From Epiperipatus broadwayi (lineage: Eukaryota > Onychophora > Udeonychophora > Euonychophora > Peripatidae), in NCBI GenBank assembly GCA_028023455.1, contig JAQFVV010000152.1, positions 2,482,001 through 2,546,000 of the forward strand: a stretch of 64,000 nucleotides of DNA. The letters are read 5' to 3'. The translations under genes were made by a program, and so were the position numbers. Shown here piece after piece: positions 36,790 to 49,300 of the stretch. The first letter of the stretch is position 1; the number at the start of each line of letters is the position of its first letter. The notes beneath the pieces are model-generated. The model saw nothing but the letters and a program-made list of their open reading frames with translations. It was not told where the DNA came from and made no database searches.

Positions 36790-39519
36790 TGAAACAGTAA
36801 GGTCTGCTTTGCAGATCTTCGTTTCACCTTTTCTCACCTACTTCCTACTCTCATACCTTAGTTTGAACCCCAATCTATCGTAATGTGTCTGCAATATGCT
36901 TATATACCGAAAATCCCACCTAATTTTAAACCACGAGCACAATGCTCGTATTATATATAAGTATAATTCATTCCCAAATAAATAAAATATTATAGATTAT
37001 GTATATGTTCATATAATTTTGATTTATTTAAAAGTAGGTTATATAAGTCATAATTGTGCACACACTATGATATGACTTTTAAAACATATCAAATTATAAA
37101 TTGTTAAAGTTATTTTGTTTGAATCTATTTACAAAGATATATTATCGTCATAATATATTTTTGATTTAAAATAAAATTCATTTAGTAAATATTCGTTTAG
37201 TAAATAGATTCAAATATTGCAATTTAAAAGTAAAATAATTTTCGTTTAATTTAATAAAGTCATTCCAAATATTTCTGTTAAAATAAATGAGGGCCAATAG
37301 TTTAATTAGTTAATGTTATATAAGTTTATCTAAAAATAGCAGATGTCCACTTAAGGTTTTCTTTAACTAATAAAAGTAATTTTTAATTAAATCTAGTTTG
37401 TAATTTGAATGTCGAAGGGGAAATTAACAAAAGAAATTAATTAAAATTTTGTTGAATTCCTTTAGACATTCGGATAGATTTAATTACAGCTGATAAGTCT
37501 GATATATTTTTGTAATGCTCCAGGGCAGTTCTATTGTTAATTTCTAATATAAAAAGGAGGGTTTTCTTTTGTTCTCCATTCTAATGTTTCTAAGAGAAAT
37601 CATTCTGAGGTCTAATGTTTCTAACCAAAATTTGTAGTAATTTGTAAATCTTGACATGACGAAGTAGAGCGCAAGAAGGCTAATTCTCTCCGGAAGGGCC
37701 ATATGCTGCCGTAGACCATCGGAAGATCACACAAGGAACCCCGGAACTGCTGCTGCTGCCAAAAATATGAACATTTCTAGATTTTGCTGCTGAATTATAA
37801 AACCTGCCGAACATCTACCTGCAAATGCGTCTCCAGAGGTAACCTAAATTAACCCAAGAGCTCTTGTGATTCCTAACTAACATGCTATAGCTATTCTAAA
37901 TTGTTTTTCTTTTATTTCACATAACTTTATTATGTACTTCTTTAAAGTGTTCAAATATAATCAACAGTTTTGCTCTCTATCCTTGGGTTAATATTTTCTA
38001 TTTTTAAGCTTTCTGTTATTTTATTATGATAATGTGTCAGAATCGTCTTTGACCGAGTGAACTATTCCCTTTACTGAAAAGAAGACGCCGCTATGAAGGC
38101 ATATTTTAAATTGCTAAATAATTTTCCAATTTTATTATCTTGCAAATCACTCGTTTGAGGGCGATTCTTTTCTTTAATATATAATATAATCACATAGTTT
38201 AAAATCTACATGTTATTGATTTTAATCTAATATGAGAGTATGTGCGAGGTCAATGATTAAATGTGTCCCCTAATGCATGATTGCGTATATAAATCTATAC
38301 TTACTTTTCAAACCCACAAGCATGCATTTTCCTATTTTAATTACCGTGTTCTACTTTAATTACAAAGTTCATCATTGACGTCGAGAATGTGTGGACCCTT
38401 TTAAATGAATTTCTGGGAATTTGATTGGGCATTTCTCTTAATCCAAGTAAAACCCATTCAGTATGTTTTATATACACTAGTCTCTTATTGCTGGTAAATG
38501 AATTGGTTGTTGAGACCGCTTTGTTTTAATTTTCCAAGGATTTTTTACACGGCCAAGGCCGTTCTCTTCGCTTCTTGCGGTTTCCAGGCAGAGTGTGTCC
38601 ACAAATGACACACCTGGGAATTAAACGCAATCGTCACACAGTCGCTAAGTTTCGGCTGTTCATAAAATACTTTCCTACGGGTTAGCGGCGAGATGCCCTC
38701 CGTAATCATTCTGGATATTCAATATTGTTTTATTTTATATTTATTTTACAAAGCATCCGTGACTTAAATGTGTCACACCCTCCAACTTTAATAAATTCAT
38801 TATTAGCAATACTGACCTCCCAATGTAACTTTATTATTATTATTATTATCAAATAAATGCTTTGATCACATTCCCACTTTGTTGCTTAGTAAGCATTTGT
38901 CCGTGCTATTCTCGAAATCAATAAATATTTTAGAACACTTAATTTTCAAATATTTTCTTAAACTTGTATAATTGCTCAAAGCACCTCGCACATGTTCCTA
39001 TCTCATCAAGCACATTATCGTAATGCTATTAGCCCGAGGAATAGAATATATCTCACTTTGCTTTAAAACCTTTTGTCATTTATTGGAATATAATGCCCAC
39101 ATTTATTTAATACGCGTCCCTGTCTCGTATAAGCAGACAGTGTCGTCATATATATATTTCTATATAAATAAATTTTGAAATCATTTAAAACTAATTTTGA
39201 TTCTATTTTATTGATTCCTATCACTGTCTCGGTCTATATATATATTTTATACATTTCTTTTGTACATCCATAGACATTAATTAGCCACCCAAACTTATCT
39301 TAGTATAGTCTTTTTGTTTCTCCCTGACCACCAGGCACCGGTAAAGGTTGTACTAGTAGTAGCATCAGATGCGTTATCAAGTAGGTGGCGCTGTGAAATT
39401 TGGACTTTAGATTCGAACTTAGTATATCTAGAAGGCAACCCCTCCTAGAATGTTCAGTTTTGTGTCTGGGGTTTGAATTCTGCAGTGTGTTAGCGAGATA
39501 GACGATTCTGACTGTTACA
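36790..39519 (+). repeat. Solo LTR (family C), 2.7 kb
   Basis: It starts TGAAACAG and ends CTGTTACA. It is flanked by ATAT at 36786-36789 and 39520-39523, the same target as elements A and B. It opens with a stem-loop (TGAAAC ... GTTTCA, 36790-36826) whose inner stem differs from that in LTR B. Its 3' end shares the TCTCCCTGACCAC and TTCGAAC features with LTR A. No second copy or internal region is present, so it is probably a solo LTR left by LTR-LTR recombination. Its interior has no coding signal. Confidence 0.82.
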
Positions 39520-40089
39520 ATATAAATAAGTCATATAGATATTGCGCTTGTTTAGTAAAAGAGAAATATTCCCTAAATATGATTAACAAGACGATACCAT
39601 TAGAACAGTGTGTTTCAAATATAGGAAATTTTGGATTTATAAGACACAAAAAATTTTTGATTGGTTTTAATAAATATTAGAGAGCATATCCATAGGGAAC
39701 CTTCTTGATTAGTTTGTGTATTTATATGAACAACACTTCCCGCTACACATCAGTGCATCTACCTGCGATCTTTTCTATAAAAAACTTATATAAGAACGTC
39801 GTGGAAATATTCACATAATTATCTTATATTTTATATTTATTCTATTTTATGCATTTTATTTTGTTTAATAAATTATTTGACTGTCATTTTAAAATAAAAG
39901 TTTGGGTTGTCGTTGATGAGCAACCATATCCCACTGGATGGCGCAGTTATCACGCTTAAACTATAAAATATGATCATTCACGGGCCGTTAATTATAATCA
40001 TTTTGATGTGTTTTTTGTAATGCAAAAATAAAAACAAAAGAAAATCGTCTTTTTTAAATATTATTTAATTTTAAATATTATTTTTTATT

Positions 40090-40477
40090 AACGTATACAA
40101 ATTACAATTTGATTCATCTTTTTTAGTTTGCTTTTTATTAGAAAAATCAATTTTCTATCAGAGATTTCTTTACTGGGGTTATGGCTTTTTTTGTTGTTGT
40201 TGTTGTTTACTGCTGTTTTTTATTTCAAATCGAATGACAACTAAAAGTAAAAGTTGTTACGGTAGATTTAGGGTTAGTTTTAGGAAACAAATTACAATTT
40301 GATTCGTCTTTTTTAGTTTGCTTTTTATTAGAAAAATCAATTTTCTATCGGAAATTTTTTTACTGGGGTTACGGCTTTTTTATTGTTGTTGTTGTTTACC
40401 ACTATTTTTTATTTCAAATCGAATGACAACTAAAAGTAAAAGTTGTTACGGTTAGGTTTAGGGTTAGTTTTAGGGTT
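40090..40477. repeat. ~190-bp direct tandem duplication
   Basis: Two copies (about 40098-40287 and 40288-40477) share ACAAATTACAATTTGATTC, the segment TTTATTAGAAAAATCAATTT, GTTGTTGTTGTTTAC and TCGAATGACAACTAAAAG. They differ at a few bases. Confidence 0.88.
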
Positions 40478-40560
40478 AGTTTTAGGATTAGATTTAGGGT
40501 TAGTTTTAGGGTTAGCTTTAGGGTTAGTTTTAGGGTTAGGTTTACAGTTAGTGTTCTGTT
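40440..40560 (+). repeat. Degenerate telomere-like minisatellite, (TTTTAGGGTTAG)n
   Basis: About nine units alternate TTTAGGG and TTAG with substitutions. The unit is close to two TTAGGG telomere hexamers, but the array is interstitial and imperfect, inside the inverted-repeat element. Confidence 0.85.
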
Positions 40561-41332
40561 GTTTGTAATGCTAAAATAAAAAATATCAAAATCGTATTTT
40601 TGTAAATATTTTTTTTACTAACATCTATAAAATAAATGATAACAATAAACGTAAACTATATTCAACAAAGTATAACAGTAGTCGGAGAAAAGAAAGAAAC
40701 TAAAACTTTTTTAAACAACGACAAATATATATATAAAATATTTATAATATATGCTTTTTATGACATTTAAAAAAACAGTGTACAATTGTACTTTTCTTTC
40801 TGGATATTTTTGTGTTAACGCTCTTTTTATTTCAAAAATATACACACGGTACAATCTTAAAATGTCTCATGGAAATGTTACGAACAGTACGTTACTTGAC
40901 GCGTTACCTAATTCCAATTCACTTTTATACATATATCTCGTCAACATTTACTACTTAAAACTTCAATACTCTACGGTATAAAAACTCTGTTAATTATTAC
41001 TTTACAAAATCTGAACATTTCAATACTTTAAAATAAAAAAACAAAACAATGAAAATAACATTTCCAGTCAATTCAAAAAAACACACCCTCTCCCCAAGCC
41101 GTAACAATTTTATAAACTGTGCGAATTGGGAAAATGTATTTGCTGCATAAACATACATGCTGTACTGCAACACGACATAGCGGCCTGCAATCTGTAGTAC
41201 AACAAAAAAGTTGTATTATAGAAAACGCCGGTTCGAACGTGTCAGCCACGGAAACAGCATTTTTATGTGTTTTAGCACAAAAACAGCGCCATCCAGTGGG
41301 ATATGGTGGCTCATCGACGACAACCAAAGTTT

Positions 41333-43294
41333 GTTTTACTTATCATTATCACTCTCATATTAAATCTATTAATGTGGTCATATTAATATAATTTTAGTAT
41401 TAAAATTTTCAACATACTTTATTATAGTTCATCAAGTGAATATTATTTATATTAAAATTGTGTTACAGCTCCTTTGCATTATTTTCACAGCTTTATTTAT
41501 ATCTACAAGATATGTGCTGGATACAATCTCAAAATACCCATTTGTATTCCATCATAACCTGAGAAACTGTATCATGCAAGATATCTAAGAGTCTTTATAG
41601 TATTATAAGAGTAGGAGAAATAATATTTAGGTAAAAATATTACACTGAGCTAGCCACCGTATCATGTTTTAATGATAGTGAATATTGATTTATTACCATA
41701 TACAATATTTTAAATGCTGGATAATCCCAGAGATTTATTGTGAATGATTTATTATGAATATTTATGTTACATGTAATGGTATAGAAACAGATACTATTCA
41801 CATTAGAGGTATTTTATTTATTGGTCTTATTACTATTTTTAAGAAGCTAAGAGTTAGGTAGTCACTGCTTGGTGATTGATCATTTTGACTTGCCAACTGT
41901 TACAGTATATATATATGTCGAATATGTTTAATTGTATTTCATTTGAGAAGACTTATTTGTTAATAGATGAAACTATGGTTGTGGATGAATTTTAATAAAA
42001 TTTTGTTGTTTTGGCTAGTATTATAGTGTTATATGAAATTCTACTTTATAGTTAATAATATATATTTGCACTTTGAATTATAATTTATTAATATTATTTT
42101 TAATAAACATTTGAGAACAAATTATTGCACAGTTTAATATGTTATTAATTTTGTTAGGAAAGAAATAATATTTTCAAATATAATTCTGCATAAAAACTAA
42201 AAAATTTATAATAATTTTTAATTATCAGCAATAAGAATTATCATAGGCAAGATTTTATGTATATCATTTTAATTATAATTTTATTAGGAATATAGTACAC
42301 TAAACTACTTATTTTAAAGTTTAGCTTTCAAAATTCTCACTGTATGAATAATGTTAACTTTATGATAACATTTGATATTGTAACTTGGAAGTGGAGTTAT
42401 TGTAAAAATTCTATTATAAATAAATGCATAAATTTCTTCTTATTTCTTTCCAAAAACTTTATTTTCATATATTAACTGATGAACATATATATAAATTCAC
42501 ATATTATATACTTTTCAATGTAGTTGAAACATTAGAAAGTGTATAATATGTGAATTTATATATATGTTCATCAGTTAATATATGGAAATAAAGTTTTTGA
42601 AAAGATAGAAGAAATTTATGCATTTATTTATACTATTGGAGAACATATATATTTTAAAAGAAAAAGTGGTTGTTTTTGTCATTGTATAATGATAATATTG
42701 TGGTACATATATTGTAAAAATTCTACCTTCAAACAAATGTATAAAATTTCAATATGTACTTAAAACAAAAACATAAAAATCATATAAACTGTATTCCTCT
42801 TTTCTCTGTGGTATTCATCAAAAGTCTGTATATATTTTATTACATTACATTTATGTCAAATATCTTCTACAAAAACATTTTAATTTTTTTGATTTAAAAT
42901 GATCATAACTGAAAAAAAAAAAAAAACATAATTTGCAGCAAAGAAATTTCAAAAAATAAATCTTAAATCTTGTTTTTATTTTTTTTTTTAATGCAAAATG
43001 TTTTGTATATTTTAAATAAAAAAAAAAAAAAAAATTTAAAATTGATATTTAGCATATTATGATGTTTAATATAATAAAATATGTTTTCAAATCTCTGATG
43101 AATGCTGCAGGTTAGTTAAAATAAAATAAAATTCCTTTAAAAAATATGAAGAGTAGAGGTATGTTACATCACATCAAATTTTGGAATAAATAGTGAACAG
43201 GAATTCATATATTTCAAAAATATCACTTTGCTAATTTAACATTCATTATATTTATTAATAATATCAAAATAGAATAGTAATTAATTTGACGTAC
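41333..43294. other. AT-rich DNA with an LTR-end-like motif and a long hairpin
   Basis: The sequence CTGTTACA followed by an AT run at 41897-41916 resembles the right end of the LTR families above, but no matching left end was found. The long hairpin 42410-42637 is listed separately. Exon 4 of the FABP gene should lie in this direction but was not identified. Confidence 0.5.
42410..42637. repeat. Long hairpin, ~100-bp arms
   Basis: The left arm (about 42418-42521) and right arm (about 42529-42630) are near-perfect reverse complements separated by a loop of under 10 bp. Both contain AAATGCATAAATTTCTTC and the GATGAACATATATA segment or its complement. It is a recent fold-back, or the end of an unidentified inverted element. 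Confidence 0.88.
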
Positions 43295-43393
43295 CATTAA
43301 CATTTCTTGACCAACAAATTCTCTAGTAAGAACAGCATCAGGATCACCCTTCTGCGATTGAATCAATTTATTACCTTCTCTAGTAAAAGTAGT
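43295..43393 (-). CDS. FABP exon 3 (99 nt)
   Basis: The exon follows a good acceptor (TTTATTTCAG) and ends at the donor GTACGT. It is phase 0 at both ends and encodes 33 residues: TTFTREGNKLIQSQKGDPDA, then VLTREFVGQEMLM. This matches the KLIQ-x-QKG strand and the TREF segment of the FABP barrel. Vertebrate exon 3 is usually 102 nt, so it is one codon shorter. No frameshift or stop is present. Confidence 0.88.
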
Positions 43394-46300
43394 CTGAAAT
43401 AAAAAATGCATACATATACACACATATATATTTTTTAATGTATAGACAAATATAAAATACATAATGTTGTCACACAATTCCAGTACCTCAGTTATGGAAT
43501 AGAGTGATAATTTGAATTCAGTTGATTATATTTATTAAGCAAATGATATTATCCAAAGCAAAAAATAATAAATTGTCTTCATGATATAATGTTATCAATT
43601 TAATAGTGTAATTAGCAAACACTAATACTTTCCAATCAAATAAATGACCCAAGTCACCCAACAAAAAATAACATCATTACAGCTTAATAGCTTCACATTA
43701 ATTTAACAGTGATAACAGCTATTGCCAATCACATGATTATATCTAGACAGAAAAAAAACGGATGATCTAAAGATGAGTAATTAGTATTGTGCCATCAATT
43801 TCTTTCACATAAAAATAGGGTTAGATAAATTAATACTATTTAAGCAATTATAAATATAAGGTAAGGTAAAGAGCCCTGTCCATTGCCTAAAAAGAATAGT
43901 GAAGAACAAGGTAATAATGGGAGTTTTTTCCATATTTTTATTTTATAGTTAAAAAATGTTAAGATATCCAATTACTAACAAATATTTAAATCATTAGCTA
44001 GATCAACTAAGGACCAGCTACTTGAACTAAAAAAAATTATGGCTATTTGGAATCTAAACAAATTTCCATGCTTTACTTGACCTGGATTTGAACATAGGTC
44101 TGGTAGCCAGATGATGTAATCAATATGCCATAAGATTTTAAATACACACACACATACATGATGAAACTACATAAGGGTGATTCAAAATTTAAATATCCTT
44201 TCATATATAAATGCTATAAAATAGTTAAACATGTGGAAACAAAATATCTTAATTTGAAATAATGCATATTTATAAAGAACTTAGCAAATCAAAATTTGGA
44301 TTGGATTAAATAAAAATTTATAAAAGATTATTTTAATACTTTATACAATAATATTTATCAAGATGGGTGTAAATTACATTACATTCTTATGAATAAGCAT
44401 TTAAACTTTTTGGTACTAGCTAATTCTTTAATTAAGATATAAGACACTACAATTTCTGAATTACAATAGCATAAAGGCAGTTTCCATCCTTTTCAGCAGT
44501 TAGACCAAGCTCTAGCATCACTAGCATAAATCAGAATAAACCTCAATCTCATTTTACATAATCAGATTTTACTTACTGTATTTAAAATGCGAAAGATGAA
44601 AGATAATTATTAAGTATGATATAATGTAAGTACTAATTACATAATTAATCCATATAGGTTTAGAGTTAGATAGATATTCTTCTAGATAGTATAACAATGA
44701 ATATTAGGTAAAATTATGCATTATTCAAATTTATAATCATTCAAATTTATAACCATGTGATTTCCACATTATGAAGTTTTTTAATGCTTCAAAATTAGTG
44801 ATTAAAAATATATATAATTTTTCAAATCATGAGGATGCGGAGTGAAACTTTTATCCTTGGAATGCAGATGAATGTTTTGATAAAAAAAAAAATTATAGCT
44901 TAAGAATAACTCTAATGGTAATTCTTATGATTTAGGTCATTTGGTCTAGTATATTGATTTATTTGGTACAAAAAATGATATTCATATGAAGAAAAGGTTA
45001 GTATATTTAATTAGAACTCAAGATTTTGTATAAGTTAAAACTATTTCTATGAGAATTTCTTATTTTAAGAATCTAGATAAATTTCAATTTTATCTTTAGA
45101 TGACCTAATGGAGAAACATTAGATAAACAAACCTAAAAAATAATATAGTTTTCATTAGTAATAGATGGAATTCTAATAGTATGGCAGACCCTATCTTACC
45201 ATTTATCTTAAAAAAATTTAATAAGTATAGAAAATTAACTTTTGCAATTATATACATATTAATCCTTTCAAGCCAACATAAATTAATTCAAATGGGACAC
45301 ATTAACTCTGATGCAAATGCATACCAAAATTTGAAGTTTTATAAAACATCTAGGGATCACTATCTATTACATATGAATACTCAACAGGTTAACATCTGTT
45401 TGTTTACATTAGCACAGACTGAAGCAATTAGTGAATTTCTCCAATGTAAAACCATATACACTAGTTGGGCAATTACAATCAATAAGATTATTACACACTA
45501 TACTTTTTTTTTCAAAAAAAAACTTTGCGCAGGCATTGAAATATTAACAAAAGTAGCACACTCATAAGTACTGTGGAAAATTGCTGTTCAATCCTAACAC
45601 ATTTGATAATTGATAGTTTAGTTGAGAAATACTATAAATGTCTGTATTGCTTCTTTTATGGTATTCTAGCTATGGTTATTGGTAATATATTTGTGATTTA
45701 CACAATGCAAAATATTACATTCTTTATTTATTAATCACTCCTAAAGTTCTTTAGTATATGCATGCATATCTTACTAAATACCACGGTATATATATTGCAT
45801 ACAAATAATACATGAACTCATTATTATTTTTAGTTAAAGTTGAAAGGTTAGCAATTTCATAATTTAAATTTGTAATTGCAAGGCAGACAACCAGACTAAT
45901 ACATAGACTGTTACGTAGTGTGATCAAAAACATTTTGTACATCTATATAAAAATTCTCTACTTATTCGCCACAATGAGAACTTTTTGGGACACAAACTTG
46001 AATTATTTAAATTTAATATCTTCAATTAATTTTTAAATAATAGTGTCATTCTATCAGATATACCATCTATCTTCATAATGTCGCTCTTCCATCTTTAATT
46101 TATAATAGACTACACTCCTCTTGTGTTTCCAATACTTGTACTTTTATAGAATAATAAACATTCACTTTTCAAATCAACTGCCTCTTCATCTTTTCTTCTA
46201 ATGTCTCACTTATTATTAGATGATTCTTACACTTCATATAATCTTCCTTGAAAGTAATCTGTAATTGTAGATAACTAATAAAAGATCATCATCAATTGGC

Positions 46301-49300
46301 ATCCCGAGTCCACAATCAGGGATTCTTAGCACTCTCTACCTTTAGCTGTCAACTACTCTCTTGACTGATGACTTTACAACCTTTGGGTGTAAGGGTCAAG
46401 ATTTAGTTGTTTCTGTCATAATTATAAAATATCTAAAAAAAAAAAAAAACACTATTCATATCCATTCATTCTATCTTCAAGAAAACTTAACTGACGTTTC
46501 AATTAAGAACTATTAAGTCATTGGTTTTAAACTCAGAGATAAAAAACTAATAAACTCACTGTGATAGGGGATGTGTATTGTAAAGTAATCTGACTTATTA
46601 TTTAATATATAAATAATCATGTAATAATAATAGATATAATGACAAGAATGAATAAAACTGAATTTGTCCTGCTCTGTGCTTTAAGACTTCAACAATGAAA
46701 CAGTTTTTTTTTCAGTTAACAGAATATTTTTTTGTACAATTCTTAACAACATTATATTAGTTAAACCAATTGAATGGTAATATATTTAAAAATGTTGCTT
46801 TAAAAGATTTTAAAACGATTAAATTTAAATTGCTTTAAATTTAAGCTTTCATTTATACACTTAATTTTTTTTTTCTATTGATTTCCTCCATATCTTCTAT
46901 TAATCAAAACTCCAAAATATAGTTGAAACATGTAAAGCAGTTTTTTATTATATTCATGTTTGTTTTAATTTAAGTTCTACAAAACAATATAATCATAATG
47001 CCTGACAAATCTACTTGATCGCTTCAATATAGGCAAAACTATTCAATTACCATTTGATAATTTTCATTGCTTTTATCATTTGTCACAGTTTGTCTAATAA
47101 TCGTTACTTTTAAGATTCTATGGAGTATAGCACAGTATTAAAGTGATGGATTTGACAGTTAAGTTTCCTACATCAAATGTTGACTCAACCTGTCACACAT
47201 GGTATTTCATCATCATTAACCATTATCAATCCACTGCAGGATGAAGATCTGTCTCTCTAAGTTCAATCCATCTTCTCCGATCTTTAACTTCTTTTCTCCA
47301 TATCACCCTTGCACACTTTCTTATTTCATCCATCTCACATGTGGTCTCTTTCTGGGTCTTTTACAATCTCTTGGAATCCAGTTTAAGATTTCAATTGTCC
47401 ATCTATTATCATCTCTTCTAGCAATATGTGCAACCCAACTCCACTTCAGTTTTTTAATTTTTCCAATGAGATTAGTAACACCTGATTGTTCTCTTACCCA
47501 TATATTGTTTTTGATCTCTTCTTGTAACTCCCAACATGCATCTCTCCATACATTTTTGAGTGGTTTGAAGTCTTTATTGCTCTTCCATTAAGTGTCCAAG
47601 TCTCAGATCCATAAGTAAGAACTGATAAAATACATTTATTAAAAACCTTCCTTTTCAAACACATAAGCATATTTCCTTTTAGTATTAAGTTATTTCTACC
47701 AAAAGCACATTATTTCCTAGCATTTAATTATCCAATTATTGATTTCTATTTGTTTTTTTATGTTGCATATAAATAATAAGACAAATATTGTACAATTCAA
47801 TTAATTTAGTAATGGCAACACCTTGATTCAATTTTCTTAATAAATCAACTTTTCTTTGAATTGTTAAAAAAAAGGGTTTGTTCTTGACAGCATCCCTAAT
47901 ACATGTTTTACATAACAAACTATGGCTTCTATAATTACAATAAGAATAAAACCATTAAACATCACATGATACCAATTTCTTATGCTTGCTAATAACTGTT
48001 ATTAAAACAGGCAAAACTCTCCATACAGTAGTGGCACTCAGTGCAAGCCAGAGTAATCAATAGATGCTAGAAGGCTTGTGCATTGGTTACTCTGGTTTGC
48101 ATTGAGTGGCACTACTGTATGGAGAGTTTTCCTTATTTTAATAACAGTTATGAATAAGCATAAAAAATGGTGATCATCTGATGTTTAGTGGTTTAATACC
48201 AATTCTGCCTAATAGAATAGTGGTGGCTATGATTATTAAAGAATGAAAGACATCAAAATGTATGGGTACTGAACTGAGTTCAGACCTATATGACTATATA
48301 AGCTAATGAACTTGGATTGAAAATATTATTATGTTTTCAATTTTATTCTCATAGTTTTGTAGTTAAGTAGAGATAAAATGTGGCTGCTGGAGAGTTGCAT
48401 TATATCCTAAGATCTAGTTGCAGTGCTCTCAGACCCAAAGTTCCTCACTGATGAAAGCCACAAGCTAGAAACTAGTCTGGGGATATTGGATAAGTAGGTA
48501 CTAGATAGGGATTTTATGCACAAGCCTTCTGGCATCCACTGATTACGCTGGCTTGCACTGAGTGGCACTACGGTATGGAGAATTTTGCCTGTTTTATGAA
48601 TAAAATACAGCATATTGAAATATGATTCCAATAATAGTGATTGCAACAAAAAATAAGTTGATGCAAATGTTTTTCCTACAATGTTATATGGATTTCACAG
48701 ATAGGTTTTGTGCATATTTTTTATATATTATAAAACTAATGATATAAAAGTATCTTGATAAATTTGTCAAATTAAGATGTCAGATTAATAGTACTCTACT
48801 GTACTTCCACATGAACCTGCCTAAAAATTGTTATGATTCATGGAAATAAAAATAAAAACAGTTTAATTATATTGTCTAGAAAATTAGAATCACAATTAAG
48901 AATCAACAATTCCAACAACAACCACAAGAAAAATGAAATCTGATTTGAACAAAATAAAATTTCTTTTATTCAATATTAGGAAAAATTCATATATGCTATA
49001 CTGAGAATTCTTTGGTGTAATCATTATTAAAATTGATAAAACATCTATGTAAAATCAATGAAAATATCAAAAACTAACTGAATATTAAATGATTATATAA
49101 TATGAACATTAGAGGGAGGGTCAGTGAAGGTATTAAGTCATGAAAATGTTTGGTAGATTGCAGTTTATGGATAATAAAAGAATAGCTAAAATAATATTTA
49201 ATTGGGTTATGAGTAAAGGGCAGGTAACAAGATGGGTGAGAAAGGTAATGCAGTATGCAAAAGATTTGGATAAAGAATTTATATCAGTATATTTGTACAA

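Larger units (their letters stand above)
39899..41332. mobile_element. 1.4-kb DNA element with ~47-bp terminal inverted repeats
   Basis: The left end (39899-39944) and right end (41286-41332) are near-perfect reverse complements. Both contain GGTTGTCG, then GATGAGC, ACCATATCCCACTGG and ATGGCGC. No transposase was recognised, so it is non-autonomous. The interior holds a ~190-bp tandem duplication and a telomere-like minisatellite. No clear target duplication was found. The inner part of each end has a CTCF-like core (CCACTGGATGGCGC). Confidence 0.85.

Noticed and set aside
41073-41391. Transposase-like coding on either strand at the right end of the inverted-repeat element
   Set aside because: Overlapping 84- and 90-codon frames lack DDE or other transposase motifs and partly consist of the inverted repeat itself.
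45181-45567. 128-codon open frame on the plus strand
   Set aside because: AT-rich intronic sequence, no motif, no known protein resemblance and no splice or promoter support; length is possible by chance in such DNA.
46320-46420. CTGATGACTTT... with nearby GTC as a hammerhead
   Set aside because: The GAAA core box is missing.
47241-47591. 116-codon plus-strand frame
   Set aside because: It is the antisense shadow of the RTE-like LINE C-terminus on the minus strand, whose motifs are recognisable.
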